A stretch of 64,000 nucleotides of DNA from Pseudomonadota bacterium (GTDB lineage: Bacteria > Pseudomonadota > Gammaproteobacteria > Burkholderiales > Methylophilaceae), in the NCBI GenBank assembly GCA_029782295.1, contig JAKOVB010000020.1, forward strand, positions 1-64,000. Reading direction: 5' to 3'. The notes below the pieces were generated by a model. It was given only the letters and a program-made list of their open reading frames with translations. It was not told where the DNA came from and searched no databases. Shown one piece after another: positions 37,970 to 48,322 of the stretch; position 1 is the first letter of the stretch, and every line of letters begins with the position of its first letter. The position numbers and the translations under genes are program-made.

Positions 37970-39127
37970 TCACATCTGGTCGGCATAGCCTGCCACCCCC
38001 ACGGCGGCGCGAACCAGTCCGTAGAACATGCGGGAGACGAAGCGCTGGATGCGGTGGCCGCTGTGCCAGCCTTCCATGGTCACACGCTTCGCATCATGGT
38101 TGAGGGCATGCTCCAGGTCGGCGCGCAATGCTCCTGCGAAAGTCGCGTCCGCGACCACGACATTAGCCTCGCGTGCGAGGAAAAGGCTGAACGGATCGAT
38201 GTTGGACGAACCGACCGTGGCCCAATCACCGTCCACCACCGCGACCTTGGAATGCATCATGCTGGTCTGGTATTCGTGGATCTCGATGCCGGCGGCCAGC
38301 AGGCGATCGTACAACGCCCGAGAGGCATAATCCAGCAACAGGTACTCCACCCGCCCCTGCAATAGAAGCACGACCCGGACCCCGCGCTTCGCCGCACTCT
38401 CGAGGGCCTTGCGGAACCGCCGCCCCGGCAGAAAATAGGAACTGGCGATGACGATTTCTTCGCGCGCACGATCGATCGCTTCCAGATAGACCTTCTCGAT
38501 ATCCCGGCGGTGCCATACATTGTCGCGCACGACGAACGCCGCCCACATGTCCCCTGCGACCTGCGGGTGCAGCCGTCCCTTGAGCCGGCCGGCATCGATC
38601 CGGTGGAGGCGCGACCAGGCCGTGCGCCGCCACAGGCGCCGGGCACTGGCACGAATGACCGAGAGCAGCGGCCCCTGAACGCTGACGGCATAATCGATGC
38701 GAGGCGGTACATGCCCCGGGGTATTCATGTCATCGATGATGTTGATGCCGCCGACAAAAGCCAAGCGGCCATCGATCACGGCCACCTTGCGATGGAACCG
38801 GCGCAGGCGCCGGCGCTTCAGGGTCCAGGGGGAAACCTTGGGTCGATAGAACAGGACGTCGACCCCGGCCTCCTGCAATTCGTGCACGAAAGCACGCGGG
38901 ATATCCTTGCAACCGAAGCCGTCCAGCAACAGGCAGACACCGACGCCACGGGCCGCCGCCCGCTTCAGCGCCTCGCCGATAGCCCGCCCGACGGCATCCA
39001 CTTCATAGATGTAGGTCTGGAGGTGGATCTCGAAACGGGCGCTTTCGATCGCCTGCAACAGCGCCGGAAAGTACTCGGTTCCGTTACGCAGCAGGACGAT
39101 CTGGTTGCCGGCAACGAATCCGCTCAT
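37970..39127 (-). CDS. clsB: Cardiolipin synthase B-type phospholipase D protein
   Basis: 385 residues from ATG 39127 (MSGFVAGNQIVLLRNG). Two HKD motifs: HRKVAVID at 112-119 and HSKVAVVD at 292-299, each with the trailing GG/GSSN element. No N-terminal membrane helices, as in ClsB (YbhO). A longer open frame upstream is inside ybhP in antisense codon phase and is not counted. Overlaps ybhP by ATGA, matching the ybhP-clsB pairing of E. coli. Confidence 0.92.
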   Translation of the reverse strand: MSGFVAGNQIVLLRNGTEYFPALLQAIESARFEIHLQTYIYEVDAVGRAIGEALKRAAARGVGVCLLLDGFGCKDIPRAFVHELQEAGVDVLFYRPKVSPWTLKRRRLRRFHRKVAVIDGRLAFVGGINIIDDMNTPGHVPPRIDYAVSVQGPLLSVIRASARRLWRRTAWSRLHRIDAGRLKGRLHPQVAGDMWAAFVVRDNVWHRRDIEKVYLEAIDRAREEIVIASSYFLPGRRFRKALESAAKRGVRVVLLLQGRVEYLLLDYASRALYDRLLAAGIEIHEYQTSMMHSKVAVVDGDWATVGSSNIDPFSLFLAREANVVVADATFAGALRADLEHALNHDAKRVTMEGWHSGHRIQRFVSRMFYGLVRAAVGVAGYADQM

Positions 39128-39876
39128 AAACGCGTCAGTGTCGCCGACAGCGCGGCGTGATCGGAAACGCGGGCGAAAGCCGTACCGCCATGCACCTGGG
39201 CCGATTGCACATGGAAGCCGCGCACGTAGATGCGATCCAGGCGGAACATGGGCAGCACCGAGGGGAAACTGCGGGCCGCCTTGCCGTCCACCTGTTCGAA
39301 CACCTCGCGCAGGTGCATGCCTTCCGCCAGCACCTGGCCGGCCTTGGTACGCCAGTCGTTGAAATCGCCGGCGATGATCAGTGGCGCCTGGGGCGGCATC
39401 ATTTCGACAATGCGATCGCGCAACGCCGCCAACTGCGAACGCCGCCAGCGGGCGAACAGGCCCAAGTGCACGCAGATGCAATGCAAATTGCGCTCCCAGC
39501 CCGGAATCTCGATCTCGCAATGCAGCATGCCACGCTGTTCCACGCTATGGGCTGAAATGTCGATGTTCTCGGTCTTGACGATGGGATAGCGCGAAAGAAT
39601 GGCGTTGCCGTGGTGCCCTGCGGGGTAGACCGCGTTCTTGCCGTAGGCGAAGTCCTGCCAGATGGAATCGGCCAGGAACTCATGCTGCGCCTCGTCCGGC
39701 CAGCGCGAGAAACGGCGCTGGTGGTGTTCGTAGGCGCCGCGCACCTCCTGCAGGAAGACGATGTCCGCCTGCATGCGGCGTATCAACTCGCGCTGCTCAT
39801 GCAGCACGAGTCGCGCATTGAAGCTGGTAACACCCTTGTGAATATTGAAGGTGGCGATGCGTAAGGTTTTTAACAC
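39124..39876 (-). CDS. ybhP: Endonuclease/exonuclease/phosphatase family protein YbhP
   Basis: 250 residues with the EEP fold: LRIATFNIHKGVTSFN, IVFLQEVRG, LIIAGDFNDWR, RLDRIYV and the C-terminal SDHAAL (catalytic His). Acts on a phosphodiester; the natural substrate is unknown. Seven bases after nadA and coupled to clsB. Confidence 0.9.
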   Translation of the reverse strand: MLKTLRIATFNIHKGVTSFNARLVLHEQRELIRRMQADIVFLQEVRGAYEHHQRRFSRWPDEAQHEFLADSIWQDFAYGKNAVYPAGHHGNAILSRYPIVKTENIDISAHSVEQRGMLHCEIEIPGWERNLHCICVHLGLFARWRRSQLAALRDRIVEMMPPQAPLIIAGDFNDWRTKAGQVLAEGMHLREVFEQVDGKAARSFPSVLPMFRLDRIYVRGFHVQSAQVHGGTAFARVSDHAALSATLTRL

Positions 39877-39883
39877 GTGCAGT

Positions 39884-40984
39884 TCAGGAATTCGCCAACA
39901 TGCGGTCCAGCGCGAGCTTGGCCAACTCGGTCTCCTGCGGCGACACGTGGACGCGGTTGACCACGTTGCCTTCCACCAGGTTTTCCAGCGTCCAGCACAG
40001 GTGCTGCGGGTCGATCCGCGCCATGGTGGAGCATTCGCAAACGATCGAGGACATGAACTGTACCGTCTTGCCCTCCGCCCTCATCTGCTCGGCCAGTCGA
40101 TTCACCAGGTTGAGTTCGGTCCCGACCAGCCAACGGGAACCTGCCGGGGACTCTCGCACTGTCTTGAGAATGTATTCGGTCGAACCGACGTCATCCGCCG
40201 TGCTACATACGTCAAAGTTGCACTCCGGGTGCGCGATCACCTTGCCATCCGGGTGTTCGGCGCGGAACTTGGTGATATCCGAACCACGGAACATCTGGTG
40301 CACCGAGCAATGCCCCTTCCACAGAAGAATCTTCGCATCGTCGATCTGCTTTTTGGTCAGACCGCCCAGTGGCAGGTCAGGATCCCACACCACCATCTGG
40401 TCCAGCGGAATCCCCATCTTGTGGCCAGTCCAGCGCCCCAGATGCTGGTCAGGGAAGAACAGGATCTTCTCGCGCTGGTTGAACGCCCACTGGGCGATCT
40501 TGCCTGCGTTGCTGGAGGTACAGACGATCCCGCCATGCTCGCCGCAGAACGCCTTCAGGTCGGCGGCGGAATTGATATAGGTGACCGGCGTAAATGTCGC
40601 GTCAAAATCGTAGTGCTCGGACAACTCTCGGCGGCAGCGCTCCACCTTGGCGAGGTTGGCCATGTCAGCCATGGAACACCCGGCCGCCATGTCCGGCAGG
40701 ATGGCGACCTGGTCAGGCCGGGACAGGATATCCGCCACCTCGGCCATGAAGTGCACGCCGAGGAATACGATGAACTCGGCATCGGATTCGGCCGCATATT
40801 TCGACAGCTTGAGCGAATCGCCGGTGTAGTCGGCATGGCGATACACCCCTTCGTGCTGGTAATGGTGGCCAAGGATGACGAGGCGCTTGCCCAGTTTGGC
40901 CTTGGCGGCAACGATCCGTTCCTGCAGGTCGGCGTCTTGCGCGGACTGGTACTTGTCGAATTTGATGATGGCGGTCTGTGTCAT
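39884..40984 (-). CDS. nadA: Quinolinate synthase NadA
   Basis: Makes quinolinate from iminoaspartate and dihydroxyacetone phosphate for NAD. 366 residues. The [4Fe-4S] ligands fall in AGCSMADM (C103), the middle CTSSNAGK region, and the terminal SSIVCECSTMARI. HPECNFDVC and ILGHHYQ are also typical. It lies between nudB and ybhP; the nearest nadB/nadC is not in the window. Confidence 0.96.
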   Translation of the reverse strand: MTQTAIIKFDKYQSAQDADLQERIVAAKAKLGKRLVILGHHYQHEGVYRHADYTGDSLKLSKYAAESDAEFIVFLGVHFMAEVADILSRPDQVAILPDMAAGCSMADMANLAKVERCRRELSEHYDFDATFTPVTYINSAADLKAFCGEHGGIVCTSSNAGKIAQWAFNQREKILFFPDQHLGRWTGHKMGIPLDQMVVWDPDLPLGGLTKKQIDDAKILLWKGHCSVHQMFRGSDITKFRAEHPDGKVIAHPECNFDVCSTADDVGSTEYILKTVRESPAGSRWLVGTELNLVNRLAEQMRAEGKTVQFMSSIVCECSTMARIDPQHLCWTLENLVEGNVVNRVHVSPQETELAKLALDRMLANS

Positions 40985-41021
40985 GGTTCAAATATGGGTG
41001 ATCGTTAGAAAAATATCAACC

Positions 41022-41471
41022 TTAAAGCGTTTGTCCGTATTTCCTGCCGAGTGCTTTCAGCGCCTCGACATTGGTCCAGGAAAACACACGTCCTGCGGCC
41101 TCGCGCCAATCCACCCATGCATACTCGACATGTTCACGGGGATTCAGCACGACCGGCAAGGGCCCAGGCAGTTCCAAGCCGAACACGTGCTCGGTGTTTT
41201 CCGTCACGCCCGGCGCATACCTGTAGCGCCAGTGCGGGTAGATCTCGTAGACATGCGAAAGCTGCCAGTCTTCCAGACGGTATTGCGCGGCATCCAGACC
41301 GGTTTCCTCCTGCACCTCGCGCATCGCGGTTTCCTGCAGGGCTTCGCCCGGCTCGATGCTGCCAGTCACCGACTGCCAGAAACCGGGCTTGTCCGCACGG
41401 TTAATGAGCAATACCTGCAAATCCGGGGTATGGATCATCACCAGCACCGAGACCGGAATTTTATCGCTCAC
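41022..41471 (-). CDS. nudB: Dihydroneopterin triphosphate pyrophosphatase NudB
   Basis: Removes pyrophosphate from dihydroneopterin triphosphate in folate synthesis. 149 residues with a full Nudix box from GSIEPGEAL to REVQEETGL (about 37-59). It follows aspS/apt, as in many betaproteobacteria. Confidence 0.92.
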   Translation of the reverse strand: MSDKIPVSVLVMIHTPDLQVLLINRADKPGFWQSVTGSIEPGEALQETAMREVQEETGLDAAQYRLEDWQLSHVYEIYPHWRYRYAPGVTENTEHVFGLELPGPLPVVLNPREHVEYAWVDWREAAGRVFSWTNVEALKALGRKYGQTL

Positions 41472-41589
41472 ACGGCCTCCATCGATTCGGCATTTTATGC
41501 GGCTGCCCGAACGGCCAGAAATCGAACTGATCGGCGATCAGCGGGTCACGCAAGGTTGACCCCGCAGGATATTCAGCATGAACGACCAT
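41461..41589 (-). CDS. Candidate 42-residue small protein
   Basis: Fills the gap between apt and nudB exactly. The ATG at 41589 is 4 bases after the apt stop, with GAGG nearby, and the stop overlaps the nudB start by 11 bases. The peptide begins MVVHAEYPAGSTLRD and includes QFDFWPFGQPHKMP. No family recognised. It may instead be only the nudB leader. The tight, operon-like fit is the main support. Confidence 0.35.
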   Translation of the reverse strand: MVVHAEYPAGSTLRDPLIADQFDFWPFGQPHKMPNRWRPCER

Positions 41590-41593
41590 CGCC

Positions 41594-42121
41594 TCAATCC
41601 CCTTCGAACTCACACAAGGCAAAAACAGGGTAGCCCCGCTGCTCGAGCCGTTTGCGCCCACCGACATCCGGCAGATCCACCACGAAGCAGCACTCCACCA
41701 CCTTGCCGCCCAGCTTTTCGATCAGGCTGGCAGCCGCCAGCGCGGTGCCCCCGGTCGCGATCAGGTCGTCCACCAGCAACACCTGCTCGCCAGGCCGGAT
41801 CGCATCCAGATGGATCTCAACGCGATCGCTGCCGTATTCGAGCTGGTAATCGTGGCCCAGTTTCTCGGCCGGCAACTTGCCCGGCTTGCGGATCGGCACG
41901 AAGCCGACCCCCAGTTCCAGCGCCAGCGGAGCGCCGATGATGAACCCGCGCGACTCAATCGCGGCGACCTTGTCGATCTTCCGGCCGGCATACCGGTCAA
42001 CCAGCTCCCGGATCGCGATGCGGAAACCGATCGGGTCCTTCAGCAGCGTCGTGATATCGCGGAACTGTATCCCCGGCCTCGGGAAATGCGGGATGGTGCG
42101 GATGCGGGATTTAACCGGCAT
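41594..42121 (-). CDS. apt: Adenine phosphoribosyltransferase
   Basis: Salvages adenine to AMP with PRPP. 175 residues. PRPP-binding motif VLLVDDLIATGGTA and the APRT opening IRTIPHFPRPGIQFRDITTLLKDP. 12 bases after aspS. Confidence 0.95.
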   Translation of the reverse strand: MPVKSRIRTIPHFPRPGIQFRDITTLLKDPIGFRIAIRELVDRYAGRKIDKVAAIESRGFIIGAPLALELGVGFVPIRKPGKLPAEKLGHDYQLEYGSDRVEIHLDAIRPGEQVLLVDDLIATGGTALAAASLIEKLGGKVVECCFVVDLPDVGGRKRLEQRGYPVFALCEFEGD

Positions 42122-42133
42122 ACGCGCCTTCCG

Positions 42134-43918
<1,785 letters not shown>

Positions 43919-43948
43919 AGGAATTCGAATCTGTTTGGGTTGATAAGG

Positions 43949-44575
43949 TTAATCGCCAGCGTAGGTATTCGCTGGCGCGGATTTGTCCGCAGGCACGACT
44001 ACACCCATGGAGATGATGTACTTCAGGGCGTCATCGACGCTCATGTCGAGCTCGACAACATCTTCGACCGGCATCATGAGAAAGAAGCCGGAGGTCGGAT
44101 TGGGCGTAGTCGGCACGTACACGCTCACGTGCTCACCTGCCAGATGCCGGGCCACGTCACCGCCGGGATGGCCGGTCTGGAACGCGATCGTCCAGCTGCC
44201 CTCTCGCGGGTACTGCACCAGCAGCGCCTTCCGGAAGGCCTGGCCGGAATCGGAAAACAGCGTGTCGCTCACCTGCTTCACGCTGTAGTAGATCGACTTG
44301 ACCACCGGCACGCGGGCCAGCAAACCTTCCCAGAATTGCAGGATACGCTTGCCGAAGAAATTGGTCGCGATCATGCCGGTGACCAGCACGATCAGCACCG
44401 TCAGCAACGCCCCGATGCCCGGCACGTAATAGCCCAGCCGCGCCTCAGGGCGCCAGGAGGGCGGAAGCAGCAGCAGGCTCTGATCCATCATGCCGAGCAG
44501 GGTTTTCAGCACCCATACGGTGATGACCAGTGGCACAAGGACCAGCAGTCCGGTAATCAGGTAGCGTTTGAACAT
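43949..44575 (-). CDS. DUF502-family membrane protein
   Basis: 208 residues from ATG 44575 (MFKRYLITGLLVLVPLVITVW). Two N-terminal membrane helices (7-27 and about 52-75), then a conserved soluble part VPVVKSIYYSVKQVSDTLFS and PNPTSGFFLMMPVEDVVELDMSVDDALKYIISMG. Function unknown; it sits beside aspS in betaproteobacteria. The open frame extends 57 codons upstream into fmdB but that part is not protein. Confidence 0.9.
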   Translation of the reverse strand: MFKRYLITGLLVLVPLVITVWVLKTLLGMMDQSLLLLPPSWRPEARLGYYVPGIGALLTVLIVLVTGMIATNFFGKRILQFWEGLLARVPVVKSIYYSVKQVSDTLFSDSGQAFRKALLVQYPREGSWTIAFQTGHPGGDVARHLAGEHVSVYVPTTPNPTSGFFLMMPVEDVVELDMSVDDALKYIISMGVVVPADKSAPANTYAGD

Positions 44576-44585
44576 GGGGGTCCGC

Positions 44586-44840
44586 TTAATGGCAGGCGCA
44601 GCTGCCGCCGCAGGGAGTGGATGCAGGCGCCGCGTCTTCCTTGGGTTTGGCAGTGCCGCCACCCTTGAAGTCGCTGGCGTACCAGCCGCTGCCCTTGAGC
44701 TGGAAGCCGGGCGCGGAAAGCTGCTTGGAGAAGGTGTCCTTGCCACATTCCGGGCAGGTCGTCAGGACCGGGTCACTCATCTTCTGCATCACTTCCTTGT
44801 GGATGCCACAGCTGGAGCAATGGTATTCATAAATAGGCAT
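44586..44840 (-). CDS. FmdB-family zinc-ribbon protein
   Basis: 84 residues. The zinc ribbon is MPIYEYHCSSCG ... TTCPECGKDTF, two CxxC pairs. An Ala/Pro/Lys tail ends with CGGSCACH, a second Cys/His cluster. Role unknown; FmdB was named as a putative regulator of formamide/amide genes. First gene of the aspS operon. Confidence 0.9.
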   Translation of the reverse strand: MPIYEYHCSSCGIHKEVMQKMSDPVLTTCPECGKDTFSKQLSAPGFQLKGSGWYASDFKGGGTAKPKEDAAPASTPCGGSCACH

Positions 44841-44949
44841 TTGAAAATACCTCCTTAGAAATCAATAGAAAAGGTTCGCGATTATACCCGATTCAGGGCA
44901 GTTCCTCGCAAACCCGATGATGGGGATGATCCCGCGAACCTCAAGCCCC

Positions 44950-45951
44950 TCAGCTCAGCGCGATGACCAGGTAGGTAACGTACAGGGCACCGTTGACCCA
45001 GACATGCCACACCTTGAGGTGGCCGCGCCCGGCCATCCAGCGGATCCAGCTGGTGGCAACCAGCGTGACCACCACGCCGGCCAGCACCTCGCGACGTGGC
45101 TCCCACGGGGTCAGCATGATACCGATGGCCGGCAACAGCGTCCCCTGAAACACCATGGCGCCGGTAATGTTGCCGAATGCCAGCGTATCCTTGTGCCGGC
45201 GCACCCACAGGATGCTATTGACCTTTTCCGGGAGCTCCGTGGCGATCGGGATGATCAGCAGAGACAGCAGCAGGGCGGAAATGCCCAGCAGCACCGAAGC
45301 CTCCTCGACACCGTGGATAAAGCCCTTGGCGCCAGCCACCAGCAACACCAGCCCCAGCCCCAACTGCGCCAGGATGACGACCAGATGGTTCGGCAGCCCC
45401 AGCCTGCAGAGGAACATCGGCTCCTCGGCCTCGGTGCCGTGACCGTCCTGCACCAGCGCCTTAGAAGCGCGCAGCGTCAGCAGGATGTAGATGAAATAGA
45501 TGAGGACCATGATGAAGCCGAGCGATGCACGGACTTCAGTCATGGTATGCGGCACGAACAGCGCCAGCGTCGCAAAAGCGAAGGCTGCCAGGAAAAAATT
45601 CAGGTCGCGCAGGAAGCCGGTTTTCTCAGGACGAAACTCGCCGTGAACGCCGCGCTTCCCCAGCACGGCGAACGCCAGTAGCGACAGCGAAAGCGTCGAT
45701 AGCATCAAGGGGGCGCCCAGGATTGCCCCCACGCCGATCTCATGGTTGGTGTTCACATTCGACGTGCCTGCCATGATGGCCAGCAGCGGCACCAGCGTCT
45801 CCGGCAGGGCGGTGCCCACAGCCGCAAAAATGGAACCGGTCACCCCCTCCGAAATCCCCAGACGCTCCCCCAGATGCTCGAGGGCATTGGTGAACACCTC
45901 CGCAGCGACTAGAATCACCACCAGCATGAACAGCAGGGTCAGAAAAATCAT
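44950..45951 (-). CDS. Sodium/calcium-exchanger superfamily protein (CaCA)
   Basis: 333 residues, about ten membrane helices in two inverted repeats. The alpha-1 repeat is TGSIFAAVGTALPETLVPLLAI and the alpha-2 repeat LLIIPIATELPEKVNSIL, both with the cation-coordinating acidic residue. Likely exchanges Ca2+ or another cation for Na+/H+; the ion is not determined. A lone gene between fmdB and ampD. Confidence 0.88.
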   Translation of the reverse strand: MIFLTLLFMLVVILVAAEVFTNALEHLGERLGISEGVTGSIFAAVGTALPETLVPLLAIMAGTSNVNTNHEIGVGAILGAPLMLSTLSLSLLAFAVLGKRGVHGEFRPEKTGFLRDLNFFLAAFAFATLALFVPHTMTEVRASLGFIMVLIYFIYILLTLRASKALVQDGHGTEAEEPMFLCRLGLPNHLVVILAQLGLGLVLLVAGAKGFIHGVEEASVLLGISALLLSLLIIPIATELPEKVNSILWVRRHKDTLAFGNITGAMVFQGTLLPAIGIMLTPWEPRREVLAGVVVTLVATSWIRWMAGRGHLKVWHVWVNGALYVTYLVIALS

Positions 45952-45987
45952 GGCAATTTCCTATCTAGATCGAATGGGCGCATTTTA

Positions 45988-46545
45988 ATGGATAAGACCG
46001 GTCCGGGTCTCGCTATTTCGCCGGATGGGCGGGTGCAAGGCGCACGCTTCATCCCCTCGCCCAACTGCGACGCACGGCCGGAGGGCGCCCCTGTGGAACT
46101 GGTCGTCATCCACAACATCAGCCTGCCTCCCGGCCAATTCGGCGGCGACGGCGTCATCGAACTGTTTACCAACCGGCTCGACCCCACGGCGCATCCTTAT
46201 TACGCCACCATCCACCAGCTCAAAGTGTCCGCTCACTTTTTCGTCCGCCGCGACGGAGAACTGATCCAGTTCGTACCCTGCAGCCAGCGTGCCTGGCATG
46301 CCGGCGTCTCCGTCTGGCAAGGGCGGGAGCGCTGCAATGACTTCTCCATCGGGATCGAACTGGAAGGTAGCGACGACACACCGTTCACCAACGCGCAGTA
46401 CGCCACGCTCAACACGCTGGTCCGATTGCTCATGGGAACCTATCCGATCCACGGGATCACCGGCCACTCCGACATCGCCCCCGGCCGCAAGACAGACCCG
46501 GGCCCCTGCTTCGACTGGTCGAGAATCCAGCAAGCCCAGGGTTGA
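45988..46545 (+). CDS. ampD: 1,6-anhydro-N-acetylmuramyl-L-alanine amidase AmpD
   Basis: Cytoplasmic peptidoglycan-recycling amidase. 185 residues without signal peptide. Zinc ligands H42 (VVIHNIS), H160 and D170 in GHSDIAPGRKTDPGP, matching the AmpD arrangement. Divergent from the cation exchanger. Its last bases overlap the -35 of the next operon. Confidence 0.95.
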   Translation: MDKTGPGLAISPDGRVQGARFIPSPNCDARPEGAPVELVVIHNISLPPGQFGGDGVIELFTNRLDPTAHPYYATIHQLKVSAHFFVRRDGELIQFVPCSQRAWHAGVSVWQGRERCNDFSIGIELEGSDDTPFTNAQYATLNTLVRLLMGTYPIHGITGHSDIAPGRKTDPGPCFDWSRIQQAQG

Positions 46546-46567
46546 CCAACCGGTCGGTCAGTGTCAA
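46542..46567 (+). promoter_or_regulatory. TetR-type operator and -35 element before the second RND operon
   Basis: An imperfect palindrome TGACC-A-ACCGGT-C-GGTCA (46543-46560) lies inside a wider TTGAC...GTCAA repeat (46542-46567). The TTGACC half could be a -35 box; the -10 17 bases later is poor. It is 32 bases before the TetR start, so autoregulation is likely. Confidence 0.6.
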
Positions 46568-46598
46568 ACTCGCCGCATATCTTTTTCCGGATTTCGTC

Positions 46599-47246
46599 AT
46601 GCAAGTGCTTCATCAACCTACGGAAATTTCCGAGGCCAGCAGCACCGACCGCATCCTCGCGGCCGCTGAAACCCTCTTTTCGGAGCAGGGCTACGATGCG
46701 GTGTCCATGAATGCGATCGCAGCGCGTGCGGGTGTTTCCAAAGCCAACATCTTCCACCATTTCAGCACCAAGAATGCGCTATACCTCGCGGTCGTCAAGC
46801 ACGCCTGCAAGGAATCGCAAACCCGTGTCGAAACGGTCGAAAGGCGCCATCAGTCCCTGGTCGACCGCCTGTCTCATTTCGCTCGTTCACAACTTGAACA
46901 CATGCTGGATCATGGGCAGACCACCCGCCTGATCCTGCGCGAACTCCTCAGCCACGGCCCGGAGCATGGGCGTGACCTGGCCGAACAGGTATTCGGCCAG
47001 AGCTTCGCCCGTCTGGTGGACATGATCCGCGAAGGCCAGGCCAGAGGCGAACTGCGGCAGGACGCCGATGCGGCTGCAGTCGCGGTCATGCTGATCGGCA
47101 TGAATGTCTATTTTTTTGAGGCGCGCGACCTGTTGCGCCACTATCCTGCGGTCGACTTTGCCGAAGACCCGCAGCGATTCAGCCAGAAAATGCTGCAGTT
47201 GATGCTGAACGGCATCCTGCCCACTCCCCAGGAAAAACAATCATGA
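46599..47246 (+). CDS. TetR-family regulator of the second RND operon
   Basis: About 215 residues from ATG 46599 (MQVLHQPTEISEASS). The helix-turn-helix spans VSMNAIAARAGVSKANIFHHFSTK. The C-terminal domain resembles the CerR/TetR_C_15 group. A TTG at 46542 also opens the frame but lies in the operator and is rejected. Encoded in the same direction as, and overlapping (ATGA), the adaptor gene, so the repressor is part of its own operon. Confidence 0.9.
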   Translation: MQVLHQPTEISEASSTDRILAAAETLFSEQGYDAVSMNAIAARAGVSKANIFHHFSTKNALYLAVVKHACKESQTRVETVERRHQSLVDRLSHFARSQLEHMLDHGQTTRLILRELLSHGPEHGRDLAEQVFGQSFARLVDMIREGQARGELRQDADAAAVAVMLIGMNVYFFEARDLLRHYPAVDFAEDPQRFSQKMLQLMLNGILPTPQEKQS

Positions 47247-48322
47247 AAATAAAATCCTCCCTGCTCGCCCTCGCACTGGCTTTGACCCTGCCCGCTTGTG
47301 GCAAAAAAACCGAAGAAGCGCCCAAGTCGTCCGCCCCGCCCCCGACGCTGATCACCCAGATTCCGGCCGAAGCCCGCAAACTGGAAATCTTCGAACAGAC
47401 CATCGGCACCATGGAAAGCCTGATCGACCCTGGCATGGGTGCCGAAGTCCCGGCCAAGGTGGTCAAGATACTGGCCCATGCCGGACAGGATGTGAAGAAA
47501 GGTCAGCTGATCGCCGTGCTCGATGCTACCGACTACACCCTGCAGAAACGCGAGGCGCAGGCCGAAGTAGCCCGCATCGAGGCCCTGCTGTCCAACCAGG
47601 GACGTATCGTGGATCGCAATCAGCGTCTGGTGCAGAAGAACTTCATTTCACAGAATGCGCTGGATGACGCCACCACCCAGCAGAACGCCCTGCGCGAACA
47701 ACTGGAAGCCGCCCGGGCCCGCGTCGCGTCCATCGAGCATAACAGTGCCAAGACTCAGGTCCATTCCCCGATCGACGGCCGCGTGGAAAAGCAGATCGCC
47801 TCCCCCGGGGACTTCGTCAAGCAGGGCGACCCCCTGTTCCAGATCATCGGCACGCAGCGCCTCCGCGCCCACCTGCCCTTCCCGGAAAGCGTCGCGGCCA
47901 AGCTGCATCCGGGACAGGCCGTCCGCCTGTCCACCCCCACCGTCCCGGATAAGGTATTCAACACCACCATCAAGGAAATCAAACCGCTGGTCGGCACCAA
48001 CCGTGCCGTCGACGTGATCGCGGACGTGGTCGACCAGGCCGGCTGGCAGGGCGGCGCCAGCGTCAACGGCGCTGTCATCCTCGGCGAGCATGCCGAAGCA
48101 GTCGTCGTCCCGGAGGCCAGCGTGGTGCTGCGCCCGGCTGGGGAGGTTGTATACGTCATCAGGAACAATGTCGCGGAGCAGCGCATCGTCAAGACCGGCC
48201 TGCGCCAGCAGGGCGTGGTTGAAATCACCGAAGGCCTGGCGGCGGGCGAGCCCGTGGCCGTGGACGGTGCCGGCTATCTGACGGACAAGGCGCCGGTCAC
48301 TGTGCAGGCGGCCAAGCAATGA
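47243..48322 (+). CDS. RND efflux periplasmic adaptor (MFP lipoprotein)
   Basis: 359 residues. Lipobox LPAC (Cys19), lipoyl halves VVKILAHAGQDVKKGQLIAVLD and VHSPIDGRVEKQIASPGDFVKQGDP, a short coiled coil between (REAQAEVARIEALLSNQ) and a C-terminal barrel. More compact than AcrA, in the group paired with MexF/MdtB-like pumps lacking their own outer-membrane gene. Overlaps both neighbours by ATGA. Confidence 0.93.
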   Translation: MKIKSSLLALALALTLPACGKKTEEAPKSSAPPPTLITQIPAEARKLEIFEQTIGTMESLIDPGMGAEVPAKVVKILAHAGQDVKKGQLIAVLDATDYTLQKREAQAEVARIEALLSNQGRIVDRNQRLVQKNFISQNALDDATTQQNALREQLEAARARVASIEHNSAKTQVHSPIDGRVEKQIASPGDFVKQGDPLFQIIGTQRLRAHLPFPESVAAKLHPGQAVRLSTPTVPDKVFNTTIKEIKPLVGTNRAVDVIADVVDQAGWQGGASVNGAVILGEHAEAVVVPEASVVLRPAGEVVYVIRNNVAEQRIVKTGLRQQGVVEITEGLAAGEPVAVDGAGYLTDKAPVTVQAAKQ

